Position numbers and translations under genes: made by a program | From: Hydractinia symbiolongicarpus | Taxonomy: Eukaryota > Cnidaria > Hydrozoa > Anthoathecata > Hydractiniidae | Direction: 5' to 3' | Assembly: GCF_029227915.1 (NCBI RefSeq) | Contig: NC_079881.1 | Coordinates: 24,467,501-24,531,500, forward strand | DNA length: 64,000 bases | Shown: positions 25,668 through 38,930 of the stretch, piece by piece | Numbering within the stretch: position 1 is the first letter of the stretch | Layout of the letters: each line of letters starts with the position of its first letter | Notes under the pieces: generated by a model | What the model saw: the letters and a program-made list of their open reading frames with translations, nothing else | What the model was told of the DNA's origin: nothing | Databases searched by the model: none

Positions 25668-26413
25668 ATTCAATTAAGTCCCACAGTCAATCGTTTCAAT
25701 GTTAAAAGCGATCCAACCTAGTAATTCCCGAATAATATCGCCAAACACATTTTGGCATGAATATGTGACGCAACCGTTGTAACTCAAACGGACTGATACC
25801 ATTAGAAATTCATTGAATTAAAGTTTTTTAAACTGTGTCAATTTCTTCAGCGCGCAATAACTGCTAGGATTGGTCCCACAGTAGAAAATGACTTATTTAT
25901 TTAAATTCTTAAATGAAGCGCTACCACAGGGTCCAGTGTAAACGCTGAGTTCCAGCCATCATGTCAAATTAAGAAGAAAGTTATTCCTTGGAGTCCAATT
26001 GGCTCATTTATCACATTTATAAGGTCAAAGTCAAAAATCAATTCAATTAAGTCCCACAGTCAATCGTTTCAATGTTAAAAGCGATCCAACCTAGTAATTC
26101 CCGAATAATATCGCCAAACACATGTTGGCATGAATATGTGACGCAACCGTTGTAACTCAAACGGACTGATACCATTAGAAATTCATTGAATTAAAGTTTT
26201 TTAAACTGTGTCAATTTCTTCAGCGCGCAATAACTGCTAGGATTGGTCCCACAGTAGAAAATGACTTATTTATTTAAATTCTTAAATGAAGCGCTACCAC
26301 AGGGTCCAGTGTAAACGCTGAGTTCCGGCAATCATGTGGAGTTAAGAAGAATGTTACTTCTTGGAGTCCAATTGGCTCATTTATCACATTTATAAGGTCA
26401 CAGTCCAATGTTA
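25668..26413 (+). repeat. Tandem duplication of a single monomer
   Basis: Two adjacent monomers, starting at 25668 and 26041, are almost identical. They share rare variants: AATCAATTCAATTAAG leaders, GTTTCAATGTTAAAAG, CATTGAATTAAAG and CACAGGGTCC. Neighbouring monomers elsewhere in the array usually belong to different subfamilies, so this pair indicates a recent one-monomer slip or exchange. Confidence 0.78.
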
Positions 26414-29394
26414 GTCCAATTAAGTTACACAGTCAATCGCTTCACTGTTAAAAGCGATATAACTTAGTAATATCGGGAAAATATAACTAAATACATGTTG
26501 GAACGAATATGTGACGCAACCGTTGTAACTCAAACAGATTGATACCGGCAATAAGTCAATGAAATGTAGTTTGTGAAACTGTTCCTATTTCTTCATCGCG
26601 TGCTAACAGCCAGGATTGGTCGCATAGTATAAAAAGACTTATCTATCTTCATTTTTAAATAAAGCGCTTCCAAAGCATCCAGTGTAATCGCTGAGTTCTG
26701 GCAATCATGTCAAATTAAAAAGAATGACATTTCTTGGAGTCCAGTTGGCTCACTTATAACATTTATAAGGTCGCAGTCCAAAATCAGTTCAATTAAGTCC
26801 CACAGTCAATCGTTTCACTGTTAAAAGCCATGCAACCTATTAATATGAGAACAATATCGATAAATACAAGTTGGTACGAACATATGACGCAACCGTTGTA
26901 ACTGAAGCGGATTGATGCCGTTAGAAATTCAATGAAATGTAGTTTTTGAAACTGTTCCTATTTATTCTGCGCGTGCTAACGGCCAGGATTGGTCCCACGG
27001 TAATTATGACTTATTTATCTACGTTTTTTAACGAAGCGCTACCACAGCGCCCATTGTAATCGTTGTATTCCAGGAATCACGTCAAATTAAGAAGAATGTT
27101 ATTCCTTGGAGTCCAAGTGACTCATTTATCACATTTATAAGGTCTCAGTCCAAAGTTACTTCAATTAAGTCCCAGAGTCAATTGTTTCACTGTAAAAAGC
27201 GATATAACTTAGTAATATCGGAAAGATATCACCTAATACATGTTGTGCGAATATGTGTCGCAACCGTTGTAACTCAAACGGATTGATACCGGCAATAAGT
27301 CAATGAAATGTAGTTTTTGAGAATCTCTCTATTTCTTCATCGCAAGCTAACGGCCAGGATTGGTCGCACAGTATAAAAAGACTTATCTATCTTAATTTTT
27401 AAATAAAGCGCTACCATAGCACCAGTGTAATCGCTGAGTTCCAGCAATCATGTCAAATTAAGAACACTGTTATTTCTTGTAGTCAAACTGGCTCATTTAT
27501 CACATTTATAAGGTCACACTCCAGAATTAGTTCAATTAAGTCCTACAGTCAATCGTTTCACTGGTAAAAGCGATGCAACCTAGTAATATCAAAAAATATC
27601 GCTATATACATGTTAGTACGATTATGTGACACAACCGTTTTAACTAAAACGGACTGATACCGTTAGAAAGTCATTGAAATGTAGTTTTTGAAACTGTCGC
27701 TATTTCTTCAGCGCGCGCTAACGGCTAGGATTGGTCCCACAGTAAAAAATGACTTTCTTTTCTTAACTTGTAAATGAAGCGCAACCACAGCGCCCAGTGT
27801 AATCGCTGAGTTTCGGCAATCATGTCAAGTTCAGAAGAATGTTACTTCTTGGGCTCCAATAGGCTCACTTACCACATTCATAAGCTCACAGTCCAGAATC
27901 AGTTCAATTAAGTCCCACAGTCAGTCGTTTTACTGTTTAAAGCGATACAACTTAGTAGTATCGGAAAAAAATATCTAAACACATGTTGGTACGAATATGT
28001 GACGCAACTGTTGTAACTCAAACGGACCGATACCGTTAGAAATTCATTGAAATGTAGTTCTTTAAACTGTCTCAATTTCTTCAGCGCGCAATAACGGCTA
28101 GGATTGGTCCCACAGTAAAAAATGACTTATTTTTTCAAATTTTTATATGAAGCCCTACTACAGCGCCCAGTTTAATCGCTGAGTTCCAGCCATCATGTCA
28201 AATTAAGAAGAATGTTATTTCTTGTAGTCAAACTGGCTCATTTATCACATTTACAAGGTCAAAGTCCAAAATCAGTCCAATTAAGTCCCACATTCAAACG
28301 TTTCACTGTTAAAAGCGATCCAACCTAGTAATTTCCGAATAATATCGCCAAATACATGTTGGTATGAATATGTGACGCAACTGTTGTAACTCAACCGGAC
28401 TGATACCATTAGAAATTCATTGAAATGTAGGTTTTTAAACTGTCTCAATTTCTTCAGCGCGCGATAACTGCTAGGATTGGTCCCACAGTAAAAAATGACT
28501 TATTTATTTAAATTCTTAAATAAAGCGCTACCACAGCACCCAGTGTAATCGCTGAGTTCCGGCAATCATGTCAAATTAAGAAGAATGTTTTATTCTTGGA
28601 GTTCAATTGGCTCACTTATCCCATTTATAAGGTCACAGTCCAATGTTAGTCCAATTAAGTTACACAGTCAATCGCTTCACTGTTAAAAGCGATATAACTT
28701 AGTAATATCGGGAAAATATAACTAAATACATGTTGGTACGAATATGTGACGCAACCGTTGTAACTCAAACGGACCGATACCGTTAGAAATTCATTGAAAT
28801 GTAGTTCTTGAAACTGTCTCAATTTCTTCAGCGCGCGATAACGGCTAGGATTGGTCCCACAGTAAAAAATGACTTATTTATTCAAATTTTTAAATGAAGC
28901 GCTACCACAGCGCCCAGTTTAATCGCTGAGTTCCAGCCATCATGTCAAATTAAGAAAAATGTTATTCCTTGGAGTCCAATGGGCTCATTTATCACATTTA
29001 AAGGCCACACTCCAGAATCAGTTCAACTAAGTCCCAGAGTCAATCGTTTCATTGTTAAAAGCGATACAACTTAGTAATGTCGAAAGAAAATCACTAAATT
29101 CATGTTGGTGCGAATATGTGACGCAACCGCTGTAACTCAAACGGATTGACACTGTTAAAAAGTCAATGAACTGTAGTTTTTGAAACTATCTCTATTTCTT
29201 CAGCCCGAACTAACAGCTACGATTGGTCTCACAGTAAAAACAAGATTTATTTATCTAAATTTTGAAATAAAGCGCCACCACAGAGCCTAGTGTAATCGTT
29301 GAATTCCAGCAATCATGTCGATTTAAGAAGAATGTTATTCCTTGGGGTCCAATTGGCTCATTTATCACGTTTATAAGGTCACAGTCCAATGTTA

Positions 29395-29426
29395 GTCCAA
29401 TTAAGTTACACAGTCAATCAAAGTTA
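29395..29426 (+). repeat. 32 bp partial monomer (leader duplicated)
   Basis: A B-type leader (TTAGTCCAATTAAGTTACACAG) reaches TCAATC and is followed at once by a second leader of C type (AAAGTTACTTAAATTAAATCC) ending in the usual CAGAGTCAATCG. The two leaders are only 32 bp apart instead of 373. The common word CAGTCAATC/AGAGTCAATC around the junction suggests slippage or out-of-register exchange between two leader copies. Confidence 0.85.
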
Positions 29427-30919
29427 CTTAAATTAAATCCCAGAGTCAATCGTTTCACTGTTAAGAGCGATCCAACCTAGAAATTCCCGAATAATATCGC
29501 CAAACACATGTTGGTATGAATATGTGACGCAACCGTTGTAACTCAAACGGACTGATACCATTAGAAATTCATTGAAATAAAGTTTTTTAAACTGTGTCAA
29601 TTTCTTCAGCGCGCGTTATCTGCTAGGATTGGTCCCACAGTAAAAAATGACTTATTTATTTAAATTCTTAAATGAAGCGCTACCACAGGGTCCAGTGTAA
29701 ACGTTGAGTTCCGGCAATCATGTCGAGTTAAGAAGAATGTTACTTCTTGGAGTCCAATTGGCTCATTTATCACATTTATAAGGTCAAAGTCAAAAATCAA
29801 TCCAATTAAGTCCCACAGTCAAACGTTTCACTGTTAAAAGCGATGCAACCTAGTAACATCCGAACACTATCGCTAAATACATGTTGGTACGAATATGTGA
29901 CGCAGCCGTTCTAACTCAAACGGATTTATACCGCTAAAAAGTCAATGAAATGTAGTTTTGGAAACTGTTCCTATTTATTCAGCGCGAGCTAACGGCCAGG
30001 ATTGGTCCCACAGTAAGAAGTGATTTATTTATCTAAATTTTTAAAGGAAACGCTACCACAGCGCCCAGTGTAATCGCTGAATTCCAGCAATCATGTGAAA
30101 TTAAGAAGAATGTTATTTCTTGGGGTCCAATTGTCTCACTTATAACATTTATAAAGTCACAGTCCTAAATCAGTTCAATTAAGTGCCACAGTCAATCGTT
30201 TCACTGTTAAAAGGGATGCAACCTAGTAATATGAGAAAAATATGGCTAAATACATGTTGGTATGAATATGTGACGCAACCGTTGTAACTGAACCGGACTG
30301 ATACCATTAGAAATTCATTGAAATGTAGTTTTTTAAACTGTCTCAATTTCTTCAGCGCGCGATAACTGCTAGGATTGGTCACACAGTAAAAAATGACTTA
30401 TTTATTTAAATTCTTTAATAAAGCGCTACCACAGCGCCCAGTGTAATCGCTAAATTCCAGCAATCATGTCGAAGTAAGAAGAATGTTATTCCTTGGAGTC
30501 CAATTGGCTCATTTATCACGTTTATAAGGTCAAAGTTCAAAGTTACTTCAATTAAATCCCAAAGTCAATCGTTTCACTGTTAAAAGCGATCCAACCTTGT
30601 AATTGCCGAATAATATCGCCAAACACATGTTGGTATGAATATGTGACGCAACCGTTGTAACTCAAACGGACTGATACCATTAGAAATTCATTGAAATATA
30701 GTTTTTTAAACTGTCTCAATTTCTTCAGCGCGCGATAACTGCTAGGATTGGTCCCACAGTAAAAAATGACTTATTTATTTAAATTCTTAAATGGAGCGCT
30801 ACCACAGCGCCCAGTGTAATCGCTGAGTTCCGGCAATCATGTCAATATAAGAAGAATGTTTTATTCTTGGAGTCCAGTTGGCTCACTTATCACATTTATA
30901 AGGTCACAGTCCAATGTTA

Positions 30920-31287
30920 GTCCAATTAAGTTACACAGTCAATCGCTTCACTGTTAAAAGCGATATAACTTAGTAATATCGGGAAAATATAACTAAATAC
31001 ATGTTGGTACGAATATGTGACGCAACCGTTGTAACTCAAACGGACCGATACCGTTAGAAATTCATTGAAATGTAGTTCTTGAAACTGTCTCAATTTCTTC
31101 AGCGCGCGATAACAGCTAGGATTGGTCCAACAGTAAAAAATGATTATTCAAAGTTTTAAATGAAGCGCTACCACAGCGCCCAGTTTAATCGCTGAGTTCC
31201 AGCCATCATGTCAAATTAAGAAAAATGTTATTTCTTGTAGTCAAACTGGTTCATTTATCACATTTATAAGGTCAAAGGCCAAAATAA
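30920..31287 (+). repeat. Monomer with ~5 bp deletion (368 bp)
   Basis: Near 31140 the usual ATGACTTATTTATTCAAATT is reduced to ATGATTATTCAAAG, which shortens the monomer to 368 bp. The following leader at 31662 carries a small insertion (CAGTTATTTAATTAAG for CAGTTCAATTAAG). Neither change recurs elsewhere, so these look like private mutations. Confidence 0.75.
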
Positions 31288-34080
31288 GTCCAATTAAGTC
31301 CCACATTCAAACGTTTCACTGTTAAAAGCGATCCAACCTAGTAATTCCCGAATAATATCGCCAAATACATGTTGGTATGAATATGTGACGCAACCGTTGT
31401 AACTCAACCGGACTGATACCATTAGAAATTCATTGAAATGTAGTTTTTTAAACTGTCTCAATTTCTTCAGCGCGCGATAACTGCTAGGATTGGTCCCACA
31501 GTAAAAAATGACTTATTTATTTAAATTCTTTAATAGAGCGCTACCACAGCGCCCAGTGTAATCGCTGAGTTCCGGCAATCATGTCAAATTAAGAAGAATG
31601 TTTTATTCTTGGAGTCCAGTTGGCTCACTTATAACATTTATAATGTCGCAGTCCAAAATCAGTTATTTAATTAAGTCCCACAGTCAATCGTTTCACTGTT
31701 AAAAGCCATGCAACCTAGTAATACGAGAACAATATCGGTAAATACAAGTTGGTACGAATATGTGACGCAACCGTTGTAACTGAAGCGGATTGATACCGTT
31801 AGAAAGTCAATGAAATGTAGTTTGTGAAACTGTTCCTATTTATTCAGCGCGTGCTAACGGCCAGGATTGGTCCCACGGTAATTATGACTTATTTATCTAC
31901 GTTTTTAAATGAAGCGCTACCACAGCGCCCATTGTAATCGTTGAATTCCAGGAATCACGTCAAATTAGGAAGAATGTTATTCCTTGGAGTCCAATTGGCT
32001 CATTTATCACATTTATAAGGTCTCAGTCCAAAGTTACATCAATTAAGTCCCAGAGTCAATCGTTTCACAGTAAAAAGCGATATAACTTAGTAATATCGGA
32101 AAGATATCACTTAATACATGTTGGTGCAAATATGTGTCGTAGCCGTTGTAACTTAAACGGATTGATACCGGCAATAATTCAATGAAATGTAGTTTTTGAG
32201 AATCTCTCTATTTCTTCATCGCGTGCTAACGGCCAGGATTGGTCGCACAGTATAAAAAGACTTATCTATCTTAATTTTTAAATAAAGCGCTACCACAGCA
32301 TCCAGTGTAATCGCTGAGTTCCGGCAATCATGTCAAATTAAGTAAAATGACATTTCTTGGAGTCCAGTTGGCTCACTGATAACATTTATAAGGTCACAGT
32401 CCAATGTTAGTCCAATTAAGTCCCACAGTCAAACGTTTCACTGTTAAAAGCGATCCAACCTAGTAATTCCCGAATAATATCGCCAAATACATGTTGGTAT
32501 GAATATGTGACGCAACCGTTGTAACTCAACCGGACTGATACCATTAGAAATTCATTGAAATGTAGTTTTTTAAACTGTCTCAATTTCTTCAGCGCGCGAT
32601 AACTGCTAGGATTGGTCCCACAGTAAAAAATGACTTATTTATTTAAATTCTTTAATAAAGCGCTACCACAGCACCCAGTGTAATCGCTGAGTTCCGGCAA
32701 TCATGTCAAATTAAGAAGAATGACATTTCTTGGAGTCCAGTTGGCTCACTTATAACATTTATATTGTTGCAGTCCAAAATCAGTTCAATTAAGTCCCACA
32801 GTCAATCGTTTCACTGTTAAAAGCCATGCAACCTAGTAATATGAGAACAATATCGATAAATACAAGTTGGTACGAATATGTGACGCAACCGTTGTAACTG
32901 AAGCGGATTGATACCGTTAGAAAGTCAATGAAATGTAGTTTGTGAAACTGTTCCTATTTATTCAGCGCGTGCTAACGGCCAGGATTGGTCCCACGGTAAT
33001 TATGACTTATTTATCTACGTTTTTAAATGAAGCGCTACCACAGCGCCCATTGTAATCGTTGAATTCCAGGAATCACGTCAAATTAGGAAGAATGTTATTC
33101 CTTGGAGTCCAATTGGCTCATTTATCACATTTATAAGGTCTCAGTCCAAAGTTACATCAATTAAGTCCCAGAGTCAATCGTTTCACTGTAAAAATCGATA
33201 TAACTTAGTAATATCGGAAAGATATCACTTAATACATGTTGGTGCGAATATGAGTCGCAGCTGTTGTAACTTAAACGGATTGATACCGGCAATAAGTCAA
33301 TGAAATGTAGTTTTTGAGAATCTCTCTATTTCTTCATCGTGTGCTAACGGCCAGGATTGGTCGCACAGTATAAAAAGACTTATCTATCTTAATTTTTAAA
33401 TAAAGCGCTACCACAGCATCCAGTGTAATCGCTGAGTTCCGGCAATCATGTCAAATTAAGTAGAATGACATTTCTTGGAGTCCAGTTGGCTCACTGATAA
33501 CATTTATAAGGTCGCAGTCCAAAATTAGTTCAATTAAGTCCCACAGTCAATCGTTTCACTGTTAAAAGCCATGCAACCTATTAATATGAGAACAATATCG
33601 ATAAATACAAGTTGGTACGAATATGTGACGCAACCGTTGTAACTGAAGAGGATTGATACCGTTAGAAATTCAATGAAATGTAGTTTTTGAAACTGTTTCT
33701 ATTTATTCAGCGCGTGCTAACGGCCAGGATTGGTCCCACGGTAATTATGACTTATTTATCTACGTTTTTAAATGAAGCGCTACCACAGCGCCCATTGTAA
33801 TCGTTGAATTCCAGGAATCACGTCAAATTAGGAAGAATGTTATTCCTTGGAGTCCAATTGGCTCATTTATCACATTTATAAGGTCTCAGTCCAAAGTTAC
33901 ATCAATTAAGTCCCAGAGTCAATCGTTTCACTGTAAAAATCGATATAACTTAGTAATATCGGAAAGATATCACTTAATACATGTTGGTGCGAATATGAGT
34001 CGCAACCATTGTAACTCCAACGGATTTATACCGCTAGAAAGGCAATGAAATGTAGTCTTTGAAACTGTTCCTATGTATTC
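31288..34080 (+). repeat. Local 3-mer and 2-mer duplications
   Basis: Monomers start at 31288, 31662, 32037, 32410, 32783, 33155, 33528 and 33900. The pair from 31662 recurs at 32783 (offset about 1,120 bp, 3 monomers) and again at 33528 (offset about 745 bp, 2 monomers). Markers are AAAAGCCATGCAACCTA followed by GAGAACAATATCG, and the variant leader AAGTTACATCAATTAAG. About 34004 joins this block to a monomer with the rare word GCGCCTTCTAACCGCC, where the 13-mer unit begins. No gene is present. Confidence 0.78.
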
Positions 34081-37000
34081 AGCGCCTTCTAACCGCCAGG
34101 ATTGGTTCCATAATAAAAAAAGACTTATTTATCTAAATTTTTAAATAAAGCGCCACCACAGAGCCTAGTGTAATCGCTGAATTCCAGCAATCATGTCGAA
34201 TTAAGAAGAATGTTATTCCTTGGAGTCCAATTGGCTCATTTATCACGTTTATAAGGTCACAGTTCAAAGTTACTTCAATTAAATTCCAGAGTCAATCGTT
34301 TCACTGTTAAAAGCGATCCAACCTAGTAATTCCCGAATAATATCGCCAAACACATGTTGGTATGAATATGTGACGCAACCGTTGTAACTCAAACGGACTG
34401 ATACCATTAGAAATTCATTGAAATAAAGTTTTTTAAACTGTCTCAATTTCTTCAGCGCGCTATAACTGCTAGGATTGGTCCCACAGTAGAAAATGACTTA
34501 TTTATTTAAATTCTTAAATGAAGCGCTACAACAGCGCCCAGTGTAATCGCCGAGTTCCGGCAATCATGTCAAATTAAGAAGAATGTTTTATTCTTGGAGT
34601 ACAGTTGGCTCATTTATCACATTTATAAGGTCACAATCCAATGTTAGTCCAATTAAGTTACACAGTCAAACGCTTCACTGTTAAAAGCGATATAACTTAA
34701 TAATATCGGGAAAATATAACTAAATACATGTTGGTACGAATATGTGACGCAACCGTTGTAACTCAAACGGATTGATACCGCCAAGAAGTCATTGAAATGG
34801 AGTTTTTGAGAATGTCTCTATTTCTTCAGCGCGCGATAACGGCTAGGATTGGTCCGACAGTAAAAAATGACTTATTTATCTAAATTTTTAAATGAAGCGC
34901 TACCACAGGGTCCAGTGTAAACACTGAGTTCTGGCAATCATGTGGAGTTAAGAAGAATGTTACTTCTTGGAATCCAATTGGATCATTTATCACATTTATA
35001 AGGTCAAAGTCAAAAATCAATTCAATTAAGTCCCACAGTCAAACGTTTCACTGTTAAAAGCGATGCAACCTAGTAACATCCGAACACTATCGCTAAATAC
35101 ATATTGGTACGAATATGTGACGCAGCCGTTCTAACTCAAACGGATTTATACTGCTAGAAATTCAATGAAATGTAGTTTTGGAAACTGTTCCAATTTATTC
35201 AGCGCGAGCTTACGGTCAGGATTGGTCCCACAGTAAGAAATGATTTATTTATCTAAATTTTTAACTGAAACGCTACCACAGCGCCCAGTGTAATCGCTGA
35301 ATTCCAGCAATCATGTCAAATTAAGAACACTGTTATTTCTTGTAGTAAAACTGGCGCATTTATCACATTTATAAGGTCACACTCCAAAATCAGTTCAATT
35401 AAGTCCCACAGACAATCGTTTCACTGTTAAAAGCCATGCAACCTATTAATAGGAGAACAATATCGATAAATACAAGTTGGTACGAACATGTGACGCAACC
35501 GTTGTAACTGAAGCGGATTGATACCGTTATAAATTCAATGAAATGTAGTTTTTGAAACTGTCGCTAATTCTCCAGCGCGTGCTAACGGCTAGGATTGATC
35601 CCACTAAAAAATGACTTTCTTTTCTTAATTTTTCAATGAAGCGCAACCACAGCGCCCAGTGTAATCGCTGAGTTTCGGCAATCATGTCAAGTTAAGAAGA
35701 ATGTTACTTCTAGGGCTCCAATTGGCTCACTTATCACATTCATAAGCTCAAAGTCCAGAATCAGTTCGATTAAGTCCTACAGTCAGTCGTTTCACTGTTT
35801 AAAGCGATACAACTTAGTAGTATCGGAAAAAAATATCCAAACACATGTTGGTACGAATATGTGACGCAACTGTTGTAACTCAAACAGACCGATACCGTTA
35901 GAAATTCATTGAAATGTAGTTCTTTAAACTGTCTCAATTTCTTCAGCGCGCAATAACGGCTAAGATTGGTCCCACAGTAAAAAATGACTTATTTATTCAA
36001 ATTTTTAAATGAAGCGCTACTACAGCGCCCAGTTTAATCGCTGAGTTCCAGCCATCATGTCAAATTAAGAAGAATGTTATTTCTTGTAGTCAAACTGGCT
36101 CATTTATCACATTTATAAGGTCAAAGTCCAAAATCAGTCCAATTAAGTTACACAGTCAATCGCTTCACTGTTAAAAGCGATATAACTTTGTAATATCGGG
36201 AAAATATAACTAAATACATGTTGGTACGAATATGTGACGCAACCATTGTAACTCCAACGGATTTATACCGCTAGAAAGGCAATGAAATGTAGTCTTTGAA
36301 ACTGTTCCTATGTATTCAGCGCCTTCTAACCGCCAGGATTGGTTCCATAATAAAAAAAGACTTATTTATCTAAATTTTTAAATAAAGCGCCACCACAGAG
36401 CCTAGTGTAATCGCTGAATTCCAGCAATCATGTCGAATTAAGAAGAATGTTATTCCTTGGAGTCCAATTGGCTCATTTATCACGTTTATAAGGTCACAGT
36501 TCAAAGTTACTTCAATTAAATTCCAGAGTCAATCGTTTCACTGTTAAAAGCGATCCAACCTAGTAATTCCCGAATAATATCGCAAACACATGTTGGTATG
36601 AATATGTGACGCAACCGTTGTAACTCAAACGGACTGATACCATTAGAAATTCATTGAAATAAAGTTTTTTAAACTGTCTCAATTTCTTCAGCGCGCGATA
36701 ACTGCTAGGATTGGTCCCACAGTAGAAAATGACTTATTTATTTAAATTCTTAAATGAAGCGCTACCACAGCGCCCAGTGTAATCGCCGAGTTCCGGCAAT
36801 CATGTCAAATTAAGAAGAATGTTTTATTCTTGGAGTACAGTTGGCTCATTTATCACATTTATAAGGTCACAATCCAATGTTAGTCCAATTAAGTTACACA
36901 GTCAAACGCTTCACTGTTAAAAGCGATATAACTTAATAATATCGGGAAAATATAACTAAATACATGTTGGTACGAATATGTGACGCAACCGTTGTAACTC

Positions 37001-38930
37001 AAACGGATTGATACCGCCAAGAAGTCATTGAAATGGAGTTTTTGAGAATGTCTCTATTTCTTCAGCGCGCGATAACGGCTAGGATTGGTCCGACAGTAAA
37101 AAATGACTTATTTATCTAAATTTTTAACTGAAACGCTACCACAGCGCCCAGTGTAATCGCTGAATTCCAGCAATCATGTCAAATTAAGAACACTGTTATT
37201 TCTTGTAGTAAAACTGGCGCATTTATCACATTTATAAGGTCACACTCCAAAATCAGTTCAATTAAGTCCCACAGACAATCGTTTCACTGTTAAAAGCCAT
37301 GCAACCTAGTAATATGATAAAAATATGGCTAAATACAAGTTGGTACGAATATGTCACGCAACCGTTGTAACTGAAGCGGATTGACACCGTTAGAAATTCA
37401 ATGAAATGTAGTTTTTGAACCTGTCGCTATTTCTTCAGCGCGCGCTAACGGCTACGATTAGTCCCACAGTAAAAAAAAGACTTATTTATCTAAATTTTTA
37501 AAAAACGCGCTACCACAGCGCCCAGTGTAATCGCTAAATTCCAGCAATCATGACGAATTAAGAAGAATGTTATTTCTTGTAGTCAAACTGGCTCATTTAT
37601 CACATTTATAAGGTCAAAGTCCAAAATCTGTCCAATTAGGTCCCACATTCAATCGTTTCACTGTTAAAAGCGATCCAACCTAGTAATTGCCGAATAATAT
37701 CGCCAAACACATGTTGGTATGAATATGTGACGCAAACGTTGTAACTCAAACGGACTGATACCATTAGAAATTCATTGAAATATAGTTTTTTGTGCTGTCT
37801 CAATTTCTTCGGCGCGCGATAACTGCTAGGATTGGTCCCACAGTAAAAAAAGACTTATTTATTTAAATTCTTAAATGAAGCGCTACTACAGCACCAAGTG
37901 TAATCGCTGAGTTCCGGCAATCATGTCAATATAAGAAGAATGTTTTATTCTTGGAGTCCAGTTGGCTAACTTATCACATTTATAAGGTCACAGTCCAATG
38001 TTAGTCCAATTAAGTTACACAGTCAATCGCTTCACTGTTAAAAGCGAGATAACTTAGTAATATCGGGAAAATATAACTAAATACATGTTGGTACGAATAT
38101 GTGACGCAACCGTTGTAACTCAAACGGATTGATACCGCCAAAAAGTCATTGAAATGGAGTTTTTGAGAATGTCTCTATTTTTTCAGCGCGCGATAACGGC
38201 TAGGATTGGTCCCACAGTAAAAAATGACTTATTTTTCTGAATTTTTAAATGAAGCGCTACCACAGGGTCCAGTGTAAACGCTGAGTTCCGGCAATCATGT
38301 GGAGTTAAGAAGAATGTTACTTCTTGGAGTCCAATTGGCTCATTTATCACATTTATAAGGTCAAAGTCAAAAATCAATTCAATTAAGTCCCACAGTCAAA
38401 CGTTTCACTGTTAAAAGCGATGCAACCTAGTAACATCCGAACACTATCGCTAAATACATGTTGGTACGAATATGTTACGCAGCCGTTCTAACTCAAACGG
38501 ATTTATACCGCTAGAAAGTCAATGAAATGTAGTTTTGGAAACTGTTCCTATTTATTCAGCGCGAGCTGACGGCCAGGATTGGTCCCACAGTAAGAAATGA
38601 TTTATTTATCTAAATTTTTAAATGAAACGCTACCACAGCGCCCAGTTTAATCGCTGAGTTCCAGCCATCATGTCAAATTAGGAAGAATGTTATTTCTAGT
38701 AGTCAAACTGGCTCATTTATCACATTTATAAGGTCAAAGTCCAAAATCAGTCCAATTAAGTCCCACATTCAATCGTTTCACTGTTAAAAGCGATCCAACC
38801 TTGTAATTGCCGAATAATATCGCCAAACACATGTTGGTATGATTATGTGACGCAACCGTTGTAACGCAAACGGACTGATACCATTAGAAATTCATTGAAA
38901 TAAAGTTTTTTAAACTGTCTCAATTTCTTC
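34081..38930 (+). repeat. 13-monomer higher-order repeat, copy 1 (4,850 bp)
   Basis: Leaders inside the copy are at 34273, 34647, 35020, 35393, 35764, 36137, 36510, 36883, 37256, 37630, 38004, 38377 and 38750, giving the leader-type order C, B, D, F, G, A-B hybrid, C, B, F, A, B, D, A. The block matches 38931-43781 base for base over long stretches. The offset is 4,850 bp up to about 36580 and 4,851 bp after it, because this copy lacks one C in ATCGCAAACAC. An internal 6-monomer echo (2,237 bp) links about 34004-34880 with 36241-37120, so the 13-mer was itself assembled from an earlier duplication. Confidence 0.92.
36137..36509 (+). repeat. Hybrid monomer with A leader and B body
   Basis: The leader is A-type (GTCCAAAATCAGTCCAATTAAG) but is followed directly by the B-type continuation TTACACAGTCAATCGCTTC. 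Elsewhere these two parts occur in separate monomer types. The hybrid is present again at 40987 in the second 13-mer copy, so it predates that duplication. It later switches to the rare GCGCCTTCTAACCGCC segment. Confidence 0.75.

Larger units (their letters stand above)
21566..31287 (+). repeat. Subfamily-transition block with 4-mer and 1-mer duplications
   Basis: Monomers start at 21566, 21939, 22313, 22686, 23059, 23432, 23805, 24177, 24550, 24923, 25296, 25668, 26041, 26414, 26787, 27159, 27530, 27902, 28275, 28649, 29021, 29395, 29427 (partial repeat), 29800, 30173, 30546 and 30920. The B leader TTAGTCCAATTAAGTTACAC first appears at 21566, and ATACCATTAGAAATTCATTG first appears near 22066. 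Both are absent to the left and common to the right. The block mixes these with older left-type monomers. Stop-free stretches of about 70 codons on the minus strand near 21945 and 30179 are the same monomer segment and are not genes. Confidence 0.82.

Noticed and set aside
38183-38377. Identical 64-codon minus-strand open frame repeated at 38183, 43034, 46386, 53104, 57584 and 59451
   Set aside because: It lies wholly inside one monomer variant of the satellite and is repeated because the array is repeated. It is short, has no recognisable domain, and other monomers have stops in the same frame. A run of 64 codons without a stop is unremarkable.
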